64,000 nt of DNA from Symbiodinium natans (GCA_905221605.1 CAJNDS010000651.1:1-64000); one strand, 5' to 3'; counted from the stretch's first letter, positions 20,097 to 32,665 are shown. The notes: a model not told the origin generated them from the sequence alone. Numbers and translations are program-made.

Positions 20097-21179
20097 ATGA
20101 AGCAGCAAAGACCTTATTTTGTGTGCAAGAAGTGCGGCCCAGAGTCATGGATTTTCTGTGACAGAGCTGCCAAAGCTGAAACCTGCCACCTGTGCGGTGG
20201 TCGCTGGCCGAAGTACAAGGAGCAGCCTAGCTCCAAACCTGAGCGGGTCTGGCGATCCCAACAAGCTGTGCAGCCGAAAGGTTTTCGTCAGGACGGCAAG
20301 ATCCACAAAGCGTTGCATTCTCTTTGGGAGAAGTTTACGCCGGAAGTTCAGCAGGGTCTGGTTGCTGCTGGATGGAAGCCCAAAGCTGAGCCGAAGCTTG
20401 AGGCTCCCCCTGGCCTGCCCAGGTTAGGGGCGGGAGGGCACATAGGAAAGGGCAAAGGCAAAGGGAAGCAGAGTGAGCCGGCAGAGCATGACTCAGCTCA
20501 TCAGGCCTTGTGGGAATCGGCAAGCTCGGAGCAGCGAGCATGGCTTCATCAGCTCGGCTTTCAGTGCCCCAGCCCGTCGGAGCCCTCAGATTTGAAGACA
20601 CTGATCAACGCGCACATGGACCAGCTCCCGGAGACGCTTAGGCAAGCAATAGCCAGTCTTGAGCCGCCAGAGCCGGAACCTTCGGCCACAGAGCAAGTTT
20701 TGTCAGCCACGAAGAAATTCAAGGCAAGCACGAATGAGCTTCGTCAACTCATTCAGAAATCTGCAGGCTTGCAGGTCAAAATCGACCGTGCCAAAGCCAC
20801 GTATGCAGATCTGCTGGACCAAATGAAGGCTGTCCAGACTGAATTGGCTGATAAGCAGTTGGCGGTCACCAAACTCCAAAAGGAACTGGAGTCCAAGGTC
20901 CAATCTGGAGCCGGGTAGCCGATTTTGCCAGGAAAGGAGGCCGTCCTTCTGGCATTAACGCAGTGTGGCATCACCCTCAGCAGCGAGCAGCAGGCCCTTC
21001 TTGAAGGCAGCATGGATGTGGAACCTGCCCCTCTCGTTGCACCGAAACCGCATAACACGGAGGAAGAGATGCTAGCATCGGCTCCCCAGCCGCAGGCTGC
21101 CCAGCCTCCTGCTGATTGGCCGGATGGACCGCGAGAGGGCAAGCATCGTTCGCGCAGTAGGGGCAGGGCTCAGGGCTAG
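20097..21179 (+). pseudogene. LINE1 ORF1 (RNA-binding-type protein), one premature stop
   Basis: The ATG at 20097 is chosen because the LINE3 homologue starts at the same place (M...YFVCKKCGP) while the frames upstream disagree. Residues about 10-36 form a zinc ribbon (CKKC...CHLC). A basic Gly/Lys linker lies at about 112-122, and residues about 200-270 are a coiled coil. TAG at 20916 interrupts the frame, and the same frame continues to TAG 21177-21179 with a C-terminus ending in RSRSRGRAQG, matching LINE3 (RSRSRGRAQQG). Lys/Arg-rich ORF1 proteins with zinc motifs and coiled coils typically bind LINE RNA. The break at 20916 is probably a mutation because LINE3 reads through this region without a stop. 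Confidence 0.75.
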
Positions 21180-24100
21180 GGTTCAGGGCTAGGAGGGGAC
21201 GCCAGGCGTGTTTCTAGGCCTGTTGGGACGCTCTTGGGTGCAGCCAGTACTTGCAGTAGTGTCAGTGAGCAGCCTCAGCAGCGAGACCATGCCTCCACTT
21301 CCGCTCCGCAGTCCCGCTCTCAGCCAGTGCCTGTGCAATGCATTTCGGATGAAACCGTTGCAGTGCAAACTATGCCTGATGGAAGTGCATCTAGCCCGGT
21401 TTCCAGGGCTGCAGTTTTGGAAGATCCGGTTTTTGAAGACCCTGAGCTCCTGTGTGCTATTTGTGCTTCGCCGTTAGCGCCCTCACGAAGTGTGAGTTCT
21501 GCCTCAGGGCACATGCGTTCAATCGCGACTTGTCGTCTGTGTTTGTCCCAGGCCGCGTCAGCTACCAGCTGTGCTGGCCAGGACCATGCCGAGCATGTGG
21601 GTCGGGCAATCCCAGATGAACCTCTCCGCACATGCCCAGTGGCAAAACTCCTGCCCCTTCCTGAAGGTCAGTCTCCCGCTTCGCATGCTTCATTTGGTGA
21701 GGTTGCCTTAGTTGAACAGCCGCTCCTAGTACAGGATGTGCGCCATGCTGGCAGCACTCCTATTCTGCATTCATTTGCATCACACCCTGAAGGGGCAGGT
21801 CAACTGACCCCGGTTTCTCAGCAACACCTGCCCGATGTGCGCTGCGCTCGGAAATATTCCAGCGATCAAACTCGGAAGCCATATGTGCTGCAAGGACCGC
21901 ACATGCAGGCGCCGGAGGAGGCCAAACTTACCATCCCCCTCCCGAGCCCGTGTGCACCGGCCCAGGACAATGTTGCACATGTCACCTCCAACCTCAGCCC
22001 CAGTCGGGGTGAACCTGACTGGTGCCATGCCTTGCACCTCCTTGAGACAGCCGCTCACAGTTTTACCCACACTGAAGCCCGACCGATCACTCTGCGGTGT
22101 GGTGGGGCTTCGGCCGTCGTGAGTAGTGTGCAACAAGGCCTGCAAGGCACGAGAGTTCAGGGGCCTTCTGCCGCCAGCACATCTGATCTGAGTAGGGCTC
22201 TGTGCTGCGATCTTTGCCGTGAAGACAGTTTTGAAACCTACAGGTTGTTTCGGTATGCAGGCCAGCTGGTGACAGCTCTGTGTGAGACTTGTGCTGTGCA
22301 TGTGGCTCATACCGTTTCTTCACAGTGCCGTTCCTTGACGATGAGGGCCCACCTTCCACGTAGTGCAGGCAATCTGTTGTGCAAGGGTCGAGGGGTTCTA
22401 GGGTTTCTTGGAGGCGTTAAGTCAGGTTCTCTTGAACCAGCAGTAGACCGCAACTGTGTTTTGGCCGATGTGCGCCTTGAGGGCGGCACTCGGAAAATTG
22501 AAAAGTCAGGCCCACGTGAGCGACCGCCGGGCATGAACCCAATCATATGCTTGAGCTGTGAGTGTGAGCCAGCGTGCGCATTTAGTCGCGAGCCGCAGGT
22601 TGCACGATTCACCATGGCATGCCAAACAGTCCAAATGCAATATGAGGTGCAGGACCTTGATGGCCTAGTGCATGAGATGCATGAGAAGTGCGTTTATTGC
22701 TTGGCCAATCAGGCCCTGGATCACACGGGGTCAGAGTCAGGTGATGTTGGGTTGTTTCGCATGCGCCAGCAGAGGGCACCTAAATCCTGGCACTTGTCTG
22801 GTCCCCGTTTCTTCCCAGGCTCCTTCGCAGATGAGGGTGGCGATGTCCCCAGTACCAATAGTTGTTTGCAGGGCTTTCGCATTGGGGATGAGTCCGGCGG
22901 CCCTAACCCCAATTTTCGGCAGGGTGGCCGGAGCGCTCACTTTCCTCCAGATGCCTTGGTTCAGTGTGCGGCAACAGGTGGCCCTCAGGTGAGCCCTCCC
23001 AGGTCAGGGTGTCATAGCGTCCAGTCTCTGAGGGCTTCAGAGCCTTTGCTATCTACGGTTGGACGCTTGGAAGATCCTCTGAGTTACAAGGTAGAGCAGC
23101 CTTTCAGTGCGGTGGAATGCCGTTTGGACCCATTTGTAGCCTTTTCAACACCAACTGTAGACCCTGCCCCAGGAGCTTGTGATAATTCATACAAGGCAGG
23201 GTCTACAGTTGTTTCAGCCACTCCTATTGCTGGTGAGTTTTCGGGTTTAATTGGTCCGGGGTGCCCTGAGGCCGGACAGGAATGCCCAGCTGAAGCGCCA
23301 TCAATGCCACGGGTGGTGGGTGCGCGCGCCGATTGCAGTTCACATCGTATTGGCCGATCCGGACAGCAGCGGCTAACACCAGCTGAGGCCGCTGCGGCTC
23401 AGATGTGGAAGCAGGTGCATCAAAGCATTCACCAGGGTAATGAGGAAAAATTGTTGGATGCCATTGAGACCTTGGAAAAGGATGGTCACATGCATGAGGG
23501 CACCTTTGCTTGGACAGCTGCTGAGCTAGCGATCCAAAGTAGGTTTGATGTTCCCACTCATGTTGCCGCTTGGGCTGCTGAGGATGTCCTTGCGAATTTT
23601 GGCACCCAGCCAGCCAGATCAAACTTGACCTTCGTAAGTGCCAATGTGACCAGGTGGCGCAAAGACCTGGCACCCTGGATAGGGCAGCACCGCCCGTCTG
23701 TGTGCATCCTCCAGGAAACACATGTCCACCCGGACCAGGGCGATCTCATTGTGAATCATGCTCTTTCCGGCTTTTTCGCTAACCTTAGTGGGGCCATCGA
23801 GCTTTCGGTGTACGGTGTCATGCAAGGTCGCGGAAGCATCCCAAAGATGATCAGAAGCAAACTTCTGACTCCAGTCATGCCGGCTGCAAGTTGGGGGGGT
23901 TCAGAAACGTCCTTTTGGAATAGAGTTGTGGTGTGGCTTGAAGCCTGCGTAAGAAAGTTCCATTCAAGCTCCTTTGCTCTTGGGGCCGCCAAGCGTATAC
24001 CTGAAATGTGGCATGGCAACCATTCACAACAGGAGGCTTTCGTTACAGACTTGGTAGCCCTGCTCAGGGATCATAGCGAAGCGTTGGTCCAGCCCTTACT

Positions 24101-27100
24101 CCAGGTCGCGCGTGAGCAGCGTAAATATCATGCCCAGGCGTGGGCGAAACAAAAGAGCTCATCCTACATATGCTGGTTGAAACACTCCTCCCAGAAGGGC
24201 ATGAGGCCCCTTTTCAGGAGTGTCAAAGCTGAAGAGGCGATCCACGTCAGACCTTTTACGGATGCGCCGGTTCAGGAGCGCATCTACCTCCGATGGAGGC
24301 AGTGGTTCGACTTGTGGACGCAGCCTACGGGTGTGGATCCTGAGTTGCTTTGCGAGCTTCGCCGCAGGGCTGTTGAACAAGCCGGGTCACTTGACCCCAT
24401 CCCTTTAGATAAAGCGGTTGCGTACTTCAAGAAAGTACCCACTAAAGCCCCTGGCTTAGATGGATGGACGTGTGAAGTCTTGCACAATCTTCAGCCAAAC
24501 GCAGTGCAGGCAATCCTTGACTTTTTCCGCCACTGTGAGCTTGAAGCGTCGTGGCCGGATCAGTTTGTGTTTTCCCTAATCGCCCTTTTGCCGAAAAGTG
24601 ATAAGCGAGAACGACCCATTGCGTTAATGCACATTTTGTATCGCTCGTGGGTTCGCCTCCGGTGGAAGCTTGTAGCAGATTGGCAGCGGGCCTACTCCCG
24701 GCAGGCTTCCTGGGACAAAGCAGTACCAGGTAGTCAAGTTTTGGATGTTGCGCTTTCCAGGCTAGTTTTGGGGGAGTCGGTGAGGCATCAGAAACATCAC
24801 TTGATTACACTTTTTCTTGACCTGGAAACTTTTTACGACCGCTGCCGGTTTGACGATCCGATCAGGTTTCCAACTCGGCTATCCGCCGCTAGTCCTTCAC
24901 CAGGCAGTTCTCACTTACCTGGGGCCGAGGTTTGTTCAGTCAGAGGGCTCTTTGTGTCCTCCAATCCTTCCCTCGAGGGGGGTGTTAGCTGGTTGTCCAG
25001 CTGCGCCCTCTGTCTCGAAGCTGGTGATACACCCGATAGCTGAGCATCTGATGGGTAAGCGCAGCGTCAGCAATCTTGATATCTGGATTGATGACCTGTC
25101 CCTAGACTCGATAAGTAAGTCGGCTTCGCAAGTTGCCAGTGACAGTTTGGTGTTGTTCAGAGGCTTGAGGCGAGACTTAGAGGCTAGAGGTGCGAAGCTG
25201 TCAGTTGACAAATCTGCTTTTGTTGCATCTTCGCCAGCGGCGGCTAAAGCCCTACAATCCCTTCTTGAGCCCACTGACCCCAAAGTCAAAACTGACCTCG
25301 GGGTATCTTCTGGTGGTGCTCGACGCCGTGTTTTGGGAGTTGCAGAGCAAAGACGGCGCAAGGCCATGGGGCGTGCCAAAAAACTTGACAAGCTCAAGAT
25401 TACCAATTCTGCCCATCGCATCCGTATCGTGCGGGCTTCTGTTTGCTCAGCTGGCTTATGGGGTCACCCCGCGGTGGGGGTAAGCCCTAAACGCCGCAAA
25501 TACTACCGTACGTTGTGCGCAAAACACGTTGGCAGACAAAAACTTGGTTCCCTTGACATAACTTTCTGGCTCATGCGGCACAAATGTGAAGATCCGCACC
25601 TGACCTTGTTGCGTCAGCACGTAAGGGCTGTTGCGCGTGTTTTTCGTCGATGGCAAACCTCTGATCCTGATAAATTTGCCAGCACTTGGTCCAGCCTTTG
25701 GACCAGGCTCGCCGAGGTGGCTCACCCTTGGAAACGCGTTGCAGGTCCCCTGGCTGCGACCCAGGCTTATCTGCTGGAGTTGGGCGTTTCAGCTCCACAA
25801 GCCACGGAGTGGCAATTTGGCACGCGCGTTTTGCGAGTTGACTGGACTTGCTTGGATGCAGTACGCCAGGTCTGGCAGTGGCTTTGCCCTATCTGGGAGC
25901 AGTCGTGCATGGACAGGATCGTTGCCTTGGATGGATGCCAGTGTTTAAAAAATGGCATTGACACCACCGTACCGCGCCGTCTCCTTAAGCGAAGGTTTTT
26001 CCATAAAAGTACTGCTGTCAATTTGCAGGCGCTTTGGCAAGGGGCTTTGATTAGTTCATCTAAGCCGGGTTGGTGCAAAACTTGTAAGTGCCCACTTAGT
26101 CTTCAGCATGTCTTGTGGGACTGCCCATACATATCTGCCCGGTTCCCTGAGTCGCCTCACCTCGCCAAGGCCAGACTTAGGTATCCGTGGCCCAGTCTTT
26201 GGCTTAGGGGTTTGGTGCCTAAGGAAGCCACCGCCTGCGTGCCTGCACTTTCTGCAGTAGGCTCCGTCACCGACGGGTTGTGGAGTCAAAGCACTGTCCT
26301 TTCCAGTCGCAACCTTGTTTTTGCTACTGATGCTTCCGGTGGCCCTGGGGCCAAGGATCCGAGGTCCATATGTGTTTCGTGGGCCATTGCGGCTTACCAG
26401 ATTGAAGAAGGTGTTCCTCAAAGGGTGGCTAGCGTTACTTGCTTCCCGGAGAGTCCCCTGTCGGTGACTCAAGCTGAGCAACAGGCCGTCCGTGAACTTT
26501 TTGCTCGTGTAGAAGGCGCTTTTGACGCGACCATTGACTGCAAAAGTATCACATCCATCTTGAAGAAGGCCACGTCTCCTATGGAGGGCCCTGTTGACTG
26601 GGGAAATGTGTGGCAAGAACGTGACAGAGCAGACTTGCACTGGGTTCCCAGTCACAAAACGAAGGATTACTTCGCTGAACGTAACATCCCGGAATGGCGC
26701 CGTTTGATAAATGAGGATGTTGATATGCTTTGTGGAAAACGTGCCGCGCAGGCTCATTCAACACTCCACAGCTGCACTTTGTGTGAAGTTGACCAGCTGT
26801 GCGAAGATGTTTGCCTTCATCTTGCTCGCAAAATAGGCCATATTCTTTTAAGTAGGAAGGACAAATCCTTCCCGTGGGTTATGCAACGCAACCTTCAGCA
26901 TGACGGTGTGGACCTAAGTCCTTCTTTGGCTAAAGTCAAGCCCAGCGCGAACTTTGTAAAGCAGACAGGCAAAGCCTCGGTTGCAGTTCCTAACAAAAAA
27001 CAGCGCCTAAAGCAGTTGCTTGAGCACCCTGATCCTAGTATGGGTCATGTGTGGCAAGCCAGTGCCACTAAGGCCGTCAATAATTTTGCCGTTTCATGTA

Positions 27101-27576
27101 CGGTGTGCAATCTGTATATCGAGCAGTGTAATGCACCTGATGTGTTTAACAGGAAGGTTGTCAACCCTTGTCAGGACATCCCAGCTGATCCGCCCGAGGG
27201 TTGGGTTGTCCATGCTTCGCATGATATGCTTAATAAGGGCTCCTTCTTCATTTGCAGCAAATGTCTTGCCATCGGTAAGATTGCAGCGAGCTCCGCGTCA
27301 AAGGCCCTTCGGGAGCCGTGCCGTGGCCTCGCCCGCAAGATGAACAGCGACTTAAGCAGGAAGGCTCATGCAAAAGTTGCGGCCAAGCAAAATCATTCCA
27401 TTTTTGCGGTCTTTGGAAAGCAGTCTTTGCCTAAGGGGCCGCGAGCTGACAGTGATTTTGAGGGCCTCGTTGCTCCAGCGCCTCAGACTGTGCCGAAAGC
27501 GAAAAGTGTTGCTACTAAGCCCAAACCTAAGGCTCCCCAAACTGTGCCTAGGCAAACAATGCTTTCTTTTCAGTAA
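21180..27576 (+). pseudogene. LINE1 ORF2: zinc pairs, endonuclease remnant, RT, RNase H
   Basis: The frame continues directly after the ORF1 TAG, and the first ATG comes only 65 codons later. About 21450-22700: several C-x2-C pairs (CAIC...CRLC, CDLC...CETC, CLSC, CVYC). 23623-23760: start of an APE endonuclease (ANVTRW, QETH); then about 200 residues present in LINE2, including the GDWN and SDxxDY motifs, are missing. 24445-24860: RT start and motif A (FLDLETFYD), after which the frame shifts +1 near 24865. RT continues with motif C WIDDLS at 25084, zinc finger CKTCKCPLSLQHVLWDC at about 26077, RNase H (ATDASGG, QAEQQAV, DCKS, NEDVDM) and a C-terminal CxxC pair. It ends in QTMLSFQ. Without endonuclease and with split RT it should be inactive. 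Confidence 0.85.
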
Positions 27577-28822
27577 CAAAGTCCAGTCACTGTGCCGGGT
27601 AGTGCCTTCTTTCCTTGTTTGAGTTTCCCTGGAGATGGAGAGGTGGCATTTTCTTCAAAAACCCAACCTCCCCGTTCTCGAGCCGAGAACGGGGGGGGGT
27701 TGGAAATACCTAAACATGCGGGGGCAGTGCGGGGGCAATGCGAGAGGACTCCGAGTGATTCTTGCGCTTCAACCCTACCCCATTTACACGAAAGAAAGTG
27801 CCAAAGGCTCCTGGTGCCAGGTCGGTTGCTATCGCCCGGGGATCTCCAGCTCCAAGTGCCAAGTCCGTTGCTTTCAATCGGGGGCCTGAAGCTCCTAGTG
27901 CCAAGTCGCTTGATTCGCTTGGGGGCCTGCAGCGCCAAGTTGCTGTCACTTTAGGGCCTGAGCTAGAAGTCGGACCTTCGTACTTGCAGGTGCGAGTGGA
28001 AGTGATGCTTGCCGTGATTTTTCCCTTGGCCTCCCCTGCGGCGATGGGGGTGTTAGGATTGGTTTGGAAGGGTTTAGGATGAATTTTGAGCGTCTGCAAA
28101 AATGTGAGACTGTGTGGGGAAACCCCTTGCAGAACACGCTTGCACTGCCTTGCTTAGCGGGTTATGGCGCCTGACTGCAGAGTAAGAGTGGAGCAATCTA
28201 GGACCTGCATATCAGGGTTACAGCGCGCGATTGCGGAGCAATAGTGACGCAATGCAACCGTGTTTCTTGGGATAACAGCGTGATTGCGGAGCAAGGGCGG
28301 TGCAGCCAGGCACTGCTTAACGGGGAAACACCGCGTGATGTGGAGCCAAAGCGGCGTTTCCAGGTCTCGCATCTCTAGGAAGTTGTGCGATTGTGTAGCA
28401 TAGTGGTGGTCTTGCCTTCATTCGTGCCTCCTCTTGTGTTTTGTCTCTTGCGGGCCTACAGCAACTCGAAAGTTTGCTTGTACGGACAGGAACCTACGGC
28501 TCAACCAAGTGCCGGCAAGGCCAGAGGAATGATGAGCTTCTTCACCAGCTGCCGAAGGCCCAGGTGCAAGGAAACTGTACAATGCAAAACTTGGCCATGA
28601 GTAGCGATCCAGATGCTGCACTTTCCTGACGGGGGCAAGCCTCGCGCCGCCAGGGGCCACTGCCACACCCCAGCTCACTCAGTGTAGGAGCCATGCACCT
28701 GGGTCGGTCCGGGCAGCTGGTGGTGGCTGTACAGGGCAATCCAGCCGTTCCCTCTCTTTTGCTTCTGTAGGATTCTCGGCCTTCGGCCGCGCGTGCAGTC
28801 GCTTGCAGAAGAAAAATTCACC
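27577..28822 (+). other. LINE1 3' UTR with tandem repeats and hairpins
   Basis: Non-coding. A strong hairpin lies at 27668-27694 (CCCCGTTCTCG, AGC, CGAGAACGGGG) next to a run of ten G. Three 42-bp tandem units sit at about 27808-27935 (each containing GTGCCA(A/G)GTC). Looser repeats of about 60-65 bp holding GATTGCGGAGCAA lie at 28160-28350. The end has CGGCC-TT-CGGCCG and GCAGAAGAAAAATTCACC, the likely RT recognition tail plus target sequence. Confidence 0.65.
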
Positions 28823-31396
28823 CTGGCTCAAGCTTTCGGCTCAACCCCGGTGGGGTGCCTTTGGTAGGGAGTTGGTAGCTGTCAACGAGCCTCGGGGCCC
28901 AAATCTGCGTGGGGGAACAGGCCCTTGGTCCAATCCCAGCTTGACCAACTTGTGCCATGGCTGAGCTTAGGGTGTTCGCCTCCCTTTTGTCTCCACAGTC
29001 AGGAACCGCTGCTCACCGTCGGGGGTTCGCCTCCGTTGCAAGGGTGCATTGCATCCTAGGCCAGTCCCAGCCGGCGGGACGCAAGTTCCGGAGCGGGTGG
29101 CAATCTCTCGGGGGGCTCACCTCCAGGAAAGCTTGAGTTTGAATAAGCACCAGCGCTTGGTGCCCCTAAACTAACTGCTTTTTCCCCAAAGTTTTGCTTT
29201 GTTTTCCTTTGCCACTTTGCACTGCTTGCAGTCATGCATGCCGCTGCATTCCTGAGATCATGCCGCCCGCTGGCAGGAGAGCAGATGGGGGCAAGGTCTT
29301 CGCCAATGGTCACTTCTGGTTGTCTCTTGGGTTTAGGATTGCATGCATGCTTGGCGCTGGCAAGTTTGGTGGCAAGCGTGGGGACCATCCTGTGTGGTTG
29401 AGGCTCCTTAGGGGGTCCCTTGGCTTCTTTGGGAGGGTTTAGGGTGTTGTTGAGGTTACCTATGTGTGGGCCACAAGTGTGCTGCCACCTCTGGCTATAC
29501 CAGTACCATAATTACTGAAATTTTGTGCATCAACTCAGGCGCTATGCACTCTGGACATGCAGGAAGCACTCATCTCTCCAGCCTCTGGGAGGATCTTCCT
29601 CAGCGCCCAGGTCCTCCACTAAAGGGCCATGCAGTTACGTCCTTGAGTTGGGGGGCCAGCCCTGCCACCTGTGCAGGGTTTTGGAACAAGTGCAGGAGTT
29701 GCTACGGGCTCTTGCCTCCCTATCGCTTGGCGTTGGCAGAACCAAGTGTGGGATCCTCCTCTTACTTGTTGTTTTTATAGTTTCGGGCATGCAGGTACCC
29801 AGGAGTGTCCAGACCGTGAGTCCTGCCTGCGCTGCAAGCCAAGCCAACAGTGGGTGTGTTTCATGGCTGGTGCGGCGTGGTTCCCGCGCTTGTTGAGGGG
29901 AGCGTCGACACCTGCGCGTGTGGAGGGGTGCGTTTGCCCTCGCGCTTAGTTTGAGGGCTTAGCACCGGCCTTGACGTGCAGTCACCTAGGTTTGGATCTT
30001 GCAGTTGCCCAGGGTGGTTGGTTGGGTTTAAGGTCACCTTTGAGAGCGTATACCGGCCCACTTCGCCGGGGGCCTTTCCCAGCCACAGTGCAAAGGCAGT
30101 GCGCGCTTCTCTGTCTTCGCGCAGACCCAGTCATTACAGTCCAGGCACCATTTTCTGTCCTTTTACTGCCAAACAAGTCGTTCCTGCTATTTTGGGGTTT
30201 AGGATGACACGCTGAGCCCCAAATAGCAACATGATGTTGCTGGTATAGGAATTCGCCAAGATTTTTGGCCAAATTTCCTTTTCTGCACAAAATCATTGAA
30301 GTTGGCCCGCCAGCATCAAAGATCTTCGACATCGAGTCGAGCGTGCATTGCAGGGCCAAATAGCAACATTACGTTGCTGGTATAGGAAATCGCCAAGGCT
30401 TTTTTGGTCAAATTTCCTTTTCTGCACAAAATCATTGAATTTGGCCCGCCCGCACCAAAGATCTTCACCATCGAGTCGAACGTACATTGCAGGGCCTGGA
30501 CGCTGGCTTTTCCTCCCCGGCTGGAGGTAAGTTTGGCCAACATGTGGCCTTGATGGCCACTCTGCTGCCCGTGGCATGCACGCGAGGGCAGTACTTCCAC
30601 TCCTTTCCCCGTCTTTGGGGTGGTTTTCCCTCCCCGTTTGGAGGTAATTTTGGCAGACAGGGGGCCTTTATGGCCACTCTGCTGCCTGTGTTCAAGAATG
30701 CAAGGGCAGTGCGCCACTCCACTGCCCGTCAATGGGGTGGATTTTGGTTGGTAGAGGTAGCCGAGTGCCCAGAGCTGCTGCGGCATGGGTGCTCTGGCCC
30801 CTGTTAGTAAGAGCGAGAACGCAGGGGCCACCTCGTTACAGCAGGGTTTTGGGGCGTCGTTCCCAGCGCCTCCATAGTCGATGGGAAAGCGTCGCTCCCT
30901 GCGCCTAAAATTGGGGGGAGTGCGTGGTCCCCGCGCTTAACTACAAATTGAGGGGACAAAACCCTGCTGCGCCAGTTAACGTCCAGCCCAGAGAAGGTGA
31001 GCTGAAGGCCCCCCGCCCCCAGGCCTTGGGGGTTCTCCTCCCTGCCAAGTGCATTGGGGCGGGGCAGCAACACAGGAGGCCTAGCCCTGTATAGTGCAGT
31101 TCCAAGTTGAAGAAGACGCTGGGGGTTGACCATTCAGAGTCCCTCCATTTGATGGCATAGGTCCTGTAGCCTGTAGTGACCAAGGCTTTCTTTTCTCACC
31201 TCATTTTTCCTGTGGGATTTTGGGCTCAGCACCGGCCTGGAAAGCGCCCGGGTAAGCAGTGCCGTAGGCAAGCACGCCTAGTCACAACGACTGTGGGTGT
31301 GTAGGCTGTAGGTGTCAAAACCCTTTTCCCCCACCGGGTTTCTTAGGATTGCCGTTTCGGCGGCCGCGCTTCGCGCTTCGAGAAGAAAAATTCACC
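28823..31396 (+). repeat. unit U1: non-autonomous partner of LINE1-type elements
   Basis: 2574 bp. It starts CTGGCTCAAGCTTTCGGCTCAA plus the GC hairpin and ends ...CGCGCTTCGAGAAGAAAAATTCACC, the LINE1-type tail and not the LINE2-type tail. No convincing ORF. It contains a tandem duplication of 137-bp period (30221-30494), another of about 118 bp (30504-30730), and a conserved-loop hairpin with a perfect 9-bp stem at 30795-30830. Confidence 0.75.
30795..30830 (+). repeat. conserved-loop hairpin, 9-bp perfect stem
   Basis: TGGCCCCTG and CAGGGGCCA flank the 18-nt loop TTAGTAAGAGCGAGAACG. The same loop with different arms occurs about twenty times in R1 and R2. Confidence 0.75.
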
Positions 31397-31549
31397 CTGG
31401 CTCAAGTCTCGGCTCAACCCCGGTGGGGTGCGCAGGTAGTGAGCGGATCGGTGGCCTGGAGGCTGTACCTAAGGGTGGGCTCCAACAGGACTCAAACCGA
31501 AACCACTGTGTTTGCTCGGTAGTTCTGCCAGCCACATAGCTGCCTGTGT

Positions 31550-31690
31550 ACGGCCTCGCCGAGTGCTGAGGGAACTTTCGACCTCGCTGCTGAGGGTGTT
31601 GTCGGCCTCGCCTGAGCTGAGGATTGTGGAAAGTCTTCGGCCTCGCTTCGGAGGGACAACATAGTTCGGCCTCACTACGGTTGAGGGAAA
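31550..31690 (+). repeat. cluster of five conserved-stem hairpins
   Basis: Five successive copies of the pattern CCTC-X-loop-X'-T-GAGG occur in about 140 bases, for example CGGCCTCGCCGAGTGCTGAGG and CGGCCTCACTACGGTTGAGG. One copy, CCTCGCTTCGGAGG, lacks the bulged T. Intervening sequence is short and unrelated between copies. Confidence 0.7.
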
Positions 31691-31903
31691 CACCTCCTGG
31701 AACTGAGGTGCAAGAAGATAGCAGACCTGTGCGAGCGAATCGGGTTCCGAGGCCTTAACTTCCTTTGGTGGAACAGGGCCCCGTCTCAACCCCAGAATTC
31801 CGCCCGTGGGCTATCGGCGACCAAAGTGGCCGTCCACTGTGCCCTGGACAGTGTGCCACACGCCAAAGAGACTTGCTGCAAGGCAGACGGAGAGCGACGG
31901 ACC

Positions 31904-32296
31904 ATGCCGGCAATTGCATGCTGTGTATTTGCATGGTCACACCAGGGGCGTAGTGAAGGACTCTTCCTGGAACTGTCGCAGTCATATCGTATCCACTTTG
32001 TCCGTCGCACCAGGAGAGGCAACATAGCCTGGGGCAGCTGTGGGAATTGGAATGTCCAAAGAAGCCTGAATGCAGCTAACCTCCACTTGCAGCTCCGGAA
32101 CTTCCGATGCTGTGAAGATGCGAGACTTTGGAACATCGATTTCTATGTCGATCCCACAGACCCATCCCTGATGATTGATGGCAGCGGACGTGTAATCAGA
32201 TACCTGGGAAGGCTGGTGATAATGGTGTATGGCCCTGATGTGTCGAGAAGGATGCTGGCCTTGTCGGAAGATGATGAGGAATGGATGCTCCTTTGA
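31904..32296 (+). CDS. possible 130-residue R2 protein, copy 1
   Basis: ATG to TGA, and open further upstream to 31826. The product has a basic patch (RRTRRG), a middle segment rich in aromatic and hydrophobic residues, and an acidic C-terminus (SEDDEEWMLL). No family is recognised. The reason to list it is the comparison with the copy at 49317-49709: of 15 substitutions that I count over the 156-codon open frame, about nine are at third positions and nine codon changes are silent, with no indel. That is more than a neutral non-coding repeat should show. The sample is small, so the call stays tentative. Confidence 0.4.
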   Translation: MPAIACCVFAWSHQGRSEGLFLELSQSYRIHFVRRTRRGNIAWGSCGNWNVQRSLNAANLHLQLRNFRCCEDARLWNIDFYVDPTDPSLMIDGSGRVIRYLGRLVIMVYGPDVSRRMLALSEDDEEWMLL

Positions 32297-32505
32297 GGTG
32301 ATGGACTGTCGCCGGCCAGTAACCAGGCAAGTGGAAGTGGATTGAATTGCGAGCACAGCCTCGCCACTAAGGGCCATGTGAGGGCAAACCCGAATGCAGG
32401 CTTAGCTTGCCGGAATGAGGGTGATCAACATACCCTCGCAGAACAATGCTTTCAGAACCCGTGAAACCAGCGGAGATGCCAGGTGAGGCTATGCAAGGGC
32501 AGTTT

Positions 32506-32665
32506 CGGCCTCGCTATGCTGGAGCAAAGGTTCGGCCTCGCCGGGCTAAGGGAATGGATGGTTCGGCCTCGCCACGGCTGAGGGAACAACAGAAGGGTTG
32601 CGAAAACGCCTCGCTGATGAAGAACGGTGCATGAAGTTCCGGCCTCGCTTCAGCTGAGGGAAGAA
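32506..32665 (+). repeat. cluster of conserved-stem hairpins
   Basis: Four copies with differing inner stems occur, for example GCC-AC-GGC and GCT-TC-AGC, each between CCTC and T-GAGG. The R2 copy at 49915-50080 has the same sites with changed loops. Confidence 0.65.

Larger units (their letters stand above)
19713..28822 (+). mobile_element. LINE1: APE-type non-LTR retrotransposon, decayed
   Basis: 9.1 kb. The 5' UTR starts CTGGCTCAAG. At 20013-20040 a pyrimidine-rich run ends in TTGCAG, a plausible (trans-)splice acceptor shortly before ORF1. ORF1 (zinc ribbon, coiled coil) and ORF2 (zinc pairs, endonuclease remnant, RT, RNase H) follow. The 3' UTR holds 42-bp tandem repeats and ends CGGCC-TT-CGGCCG...GCAGAAGAAAAATTCACC. 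Damage: an in-frame stop in ORF1, loss of most of the endonuclease, and a frameshift in RT near 24865. It therefore cannot move on its own. It carries none of the conserved-stem hairpins found in LINE2. Confidence 0.9.
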
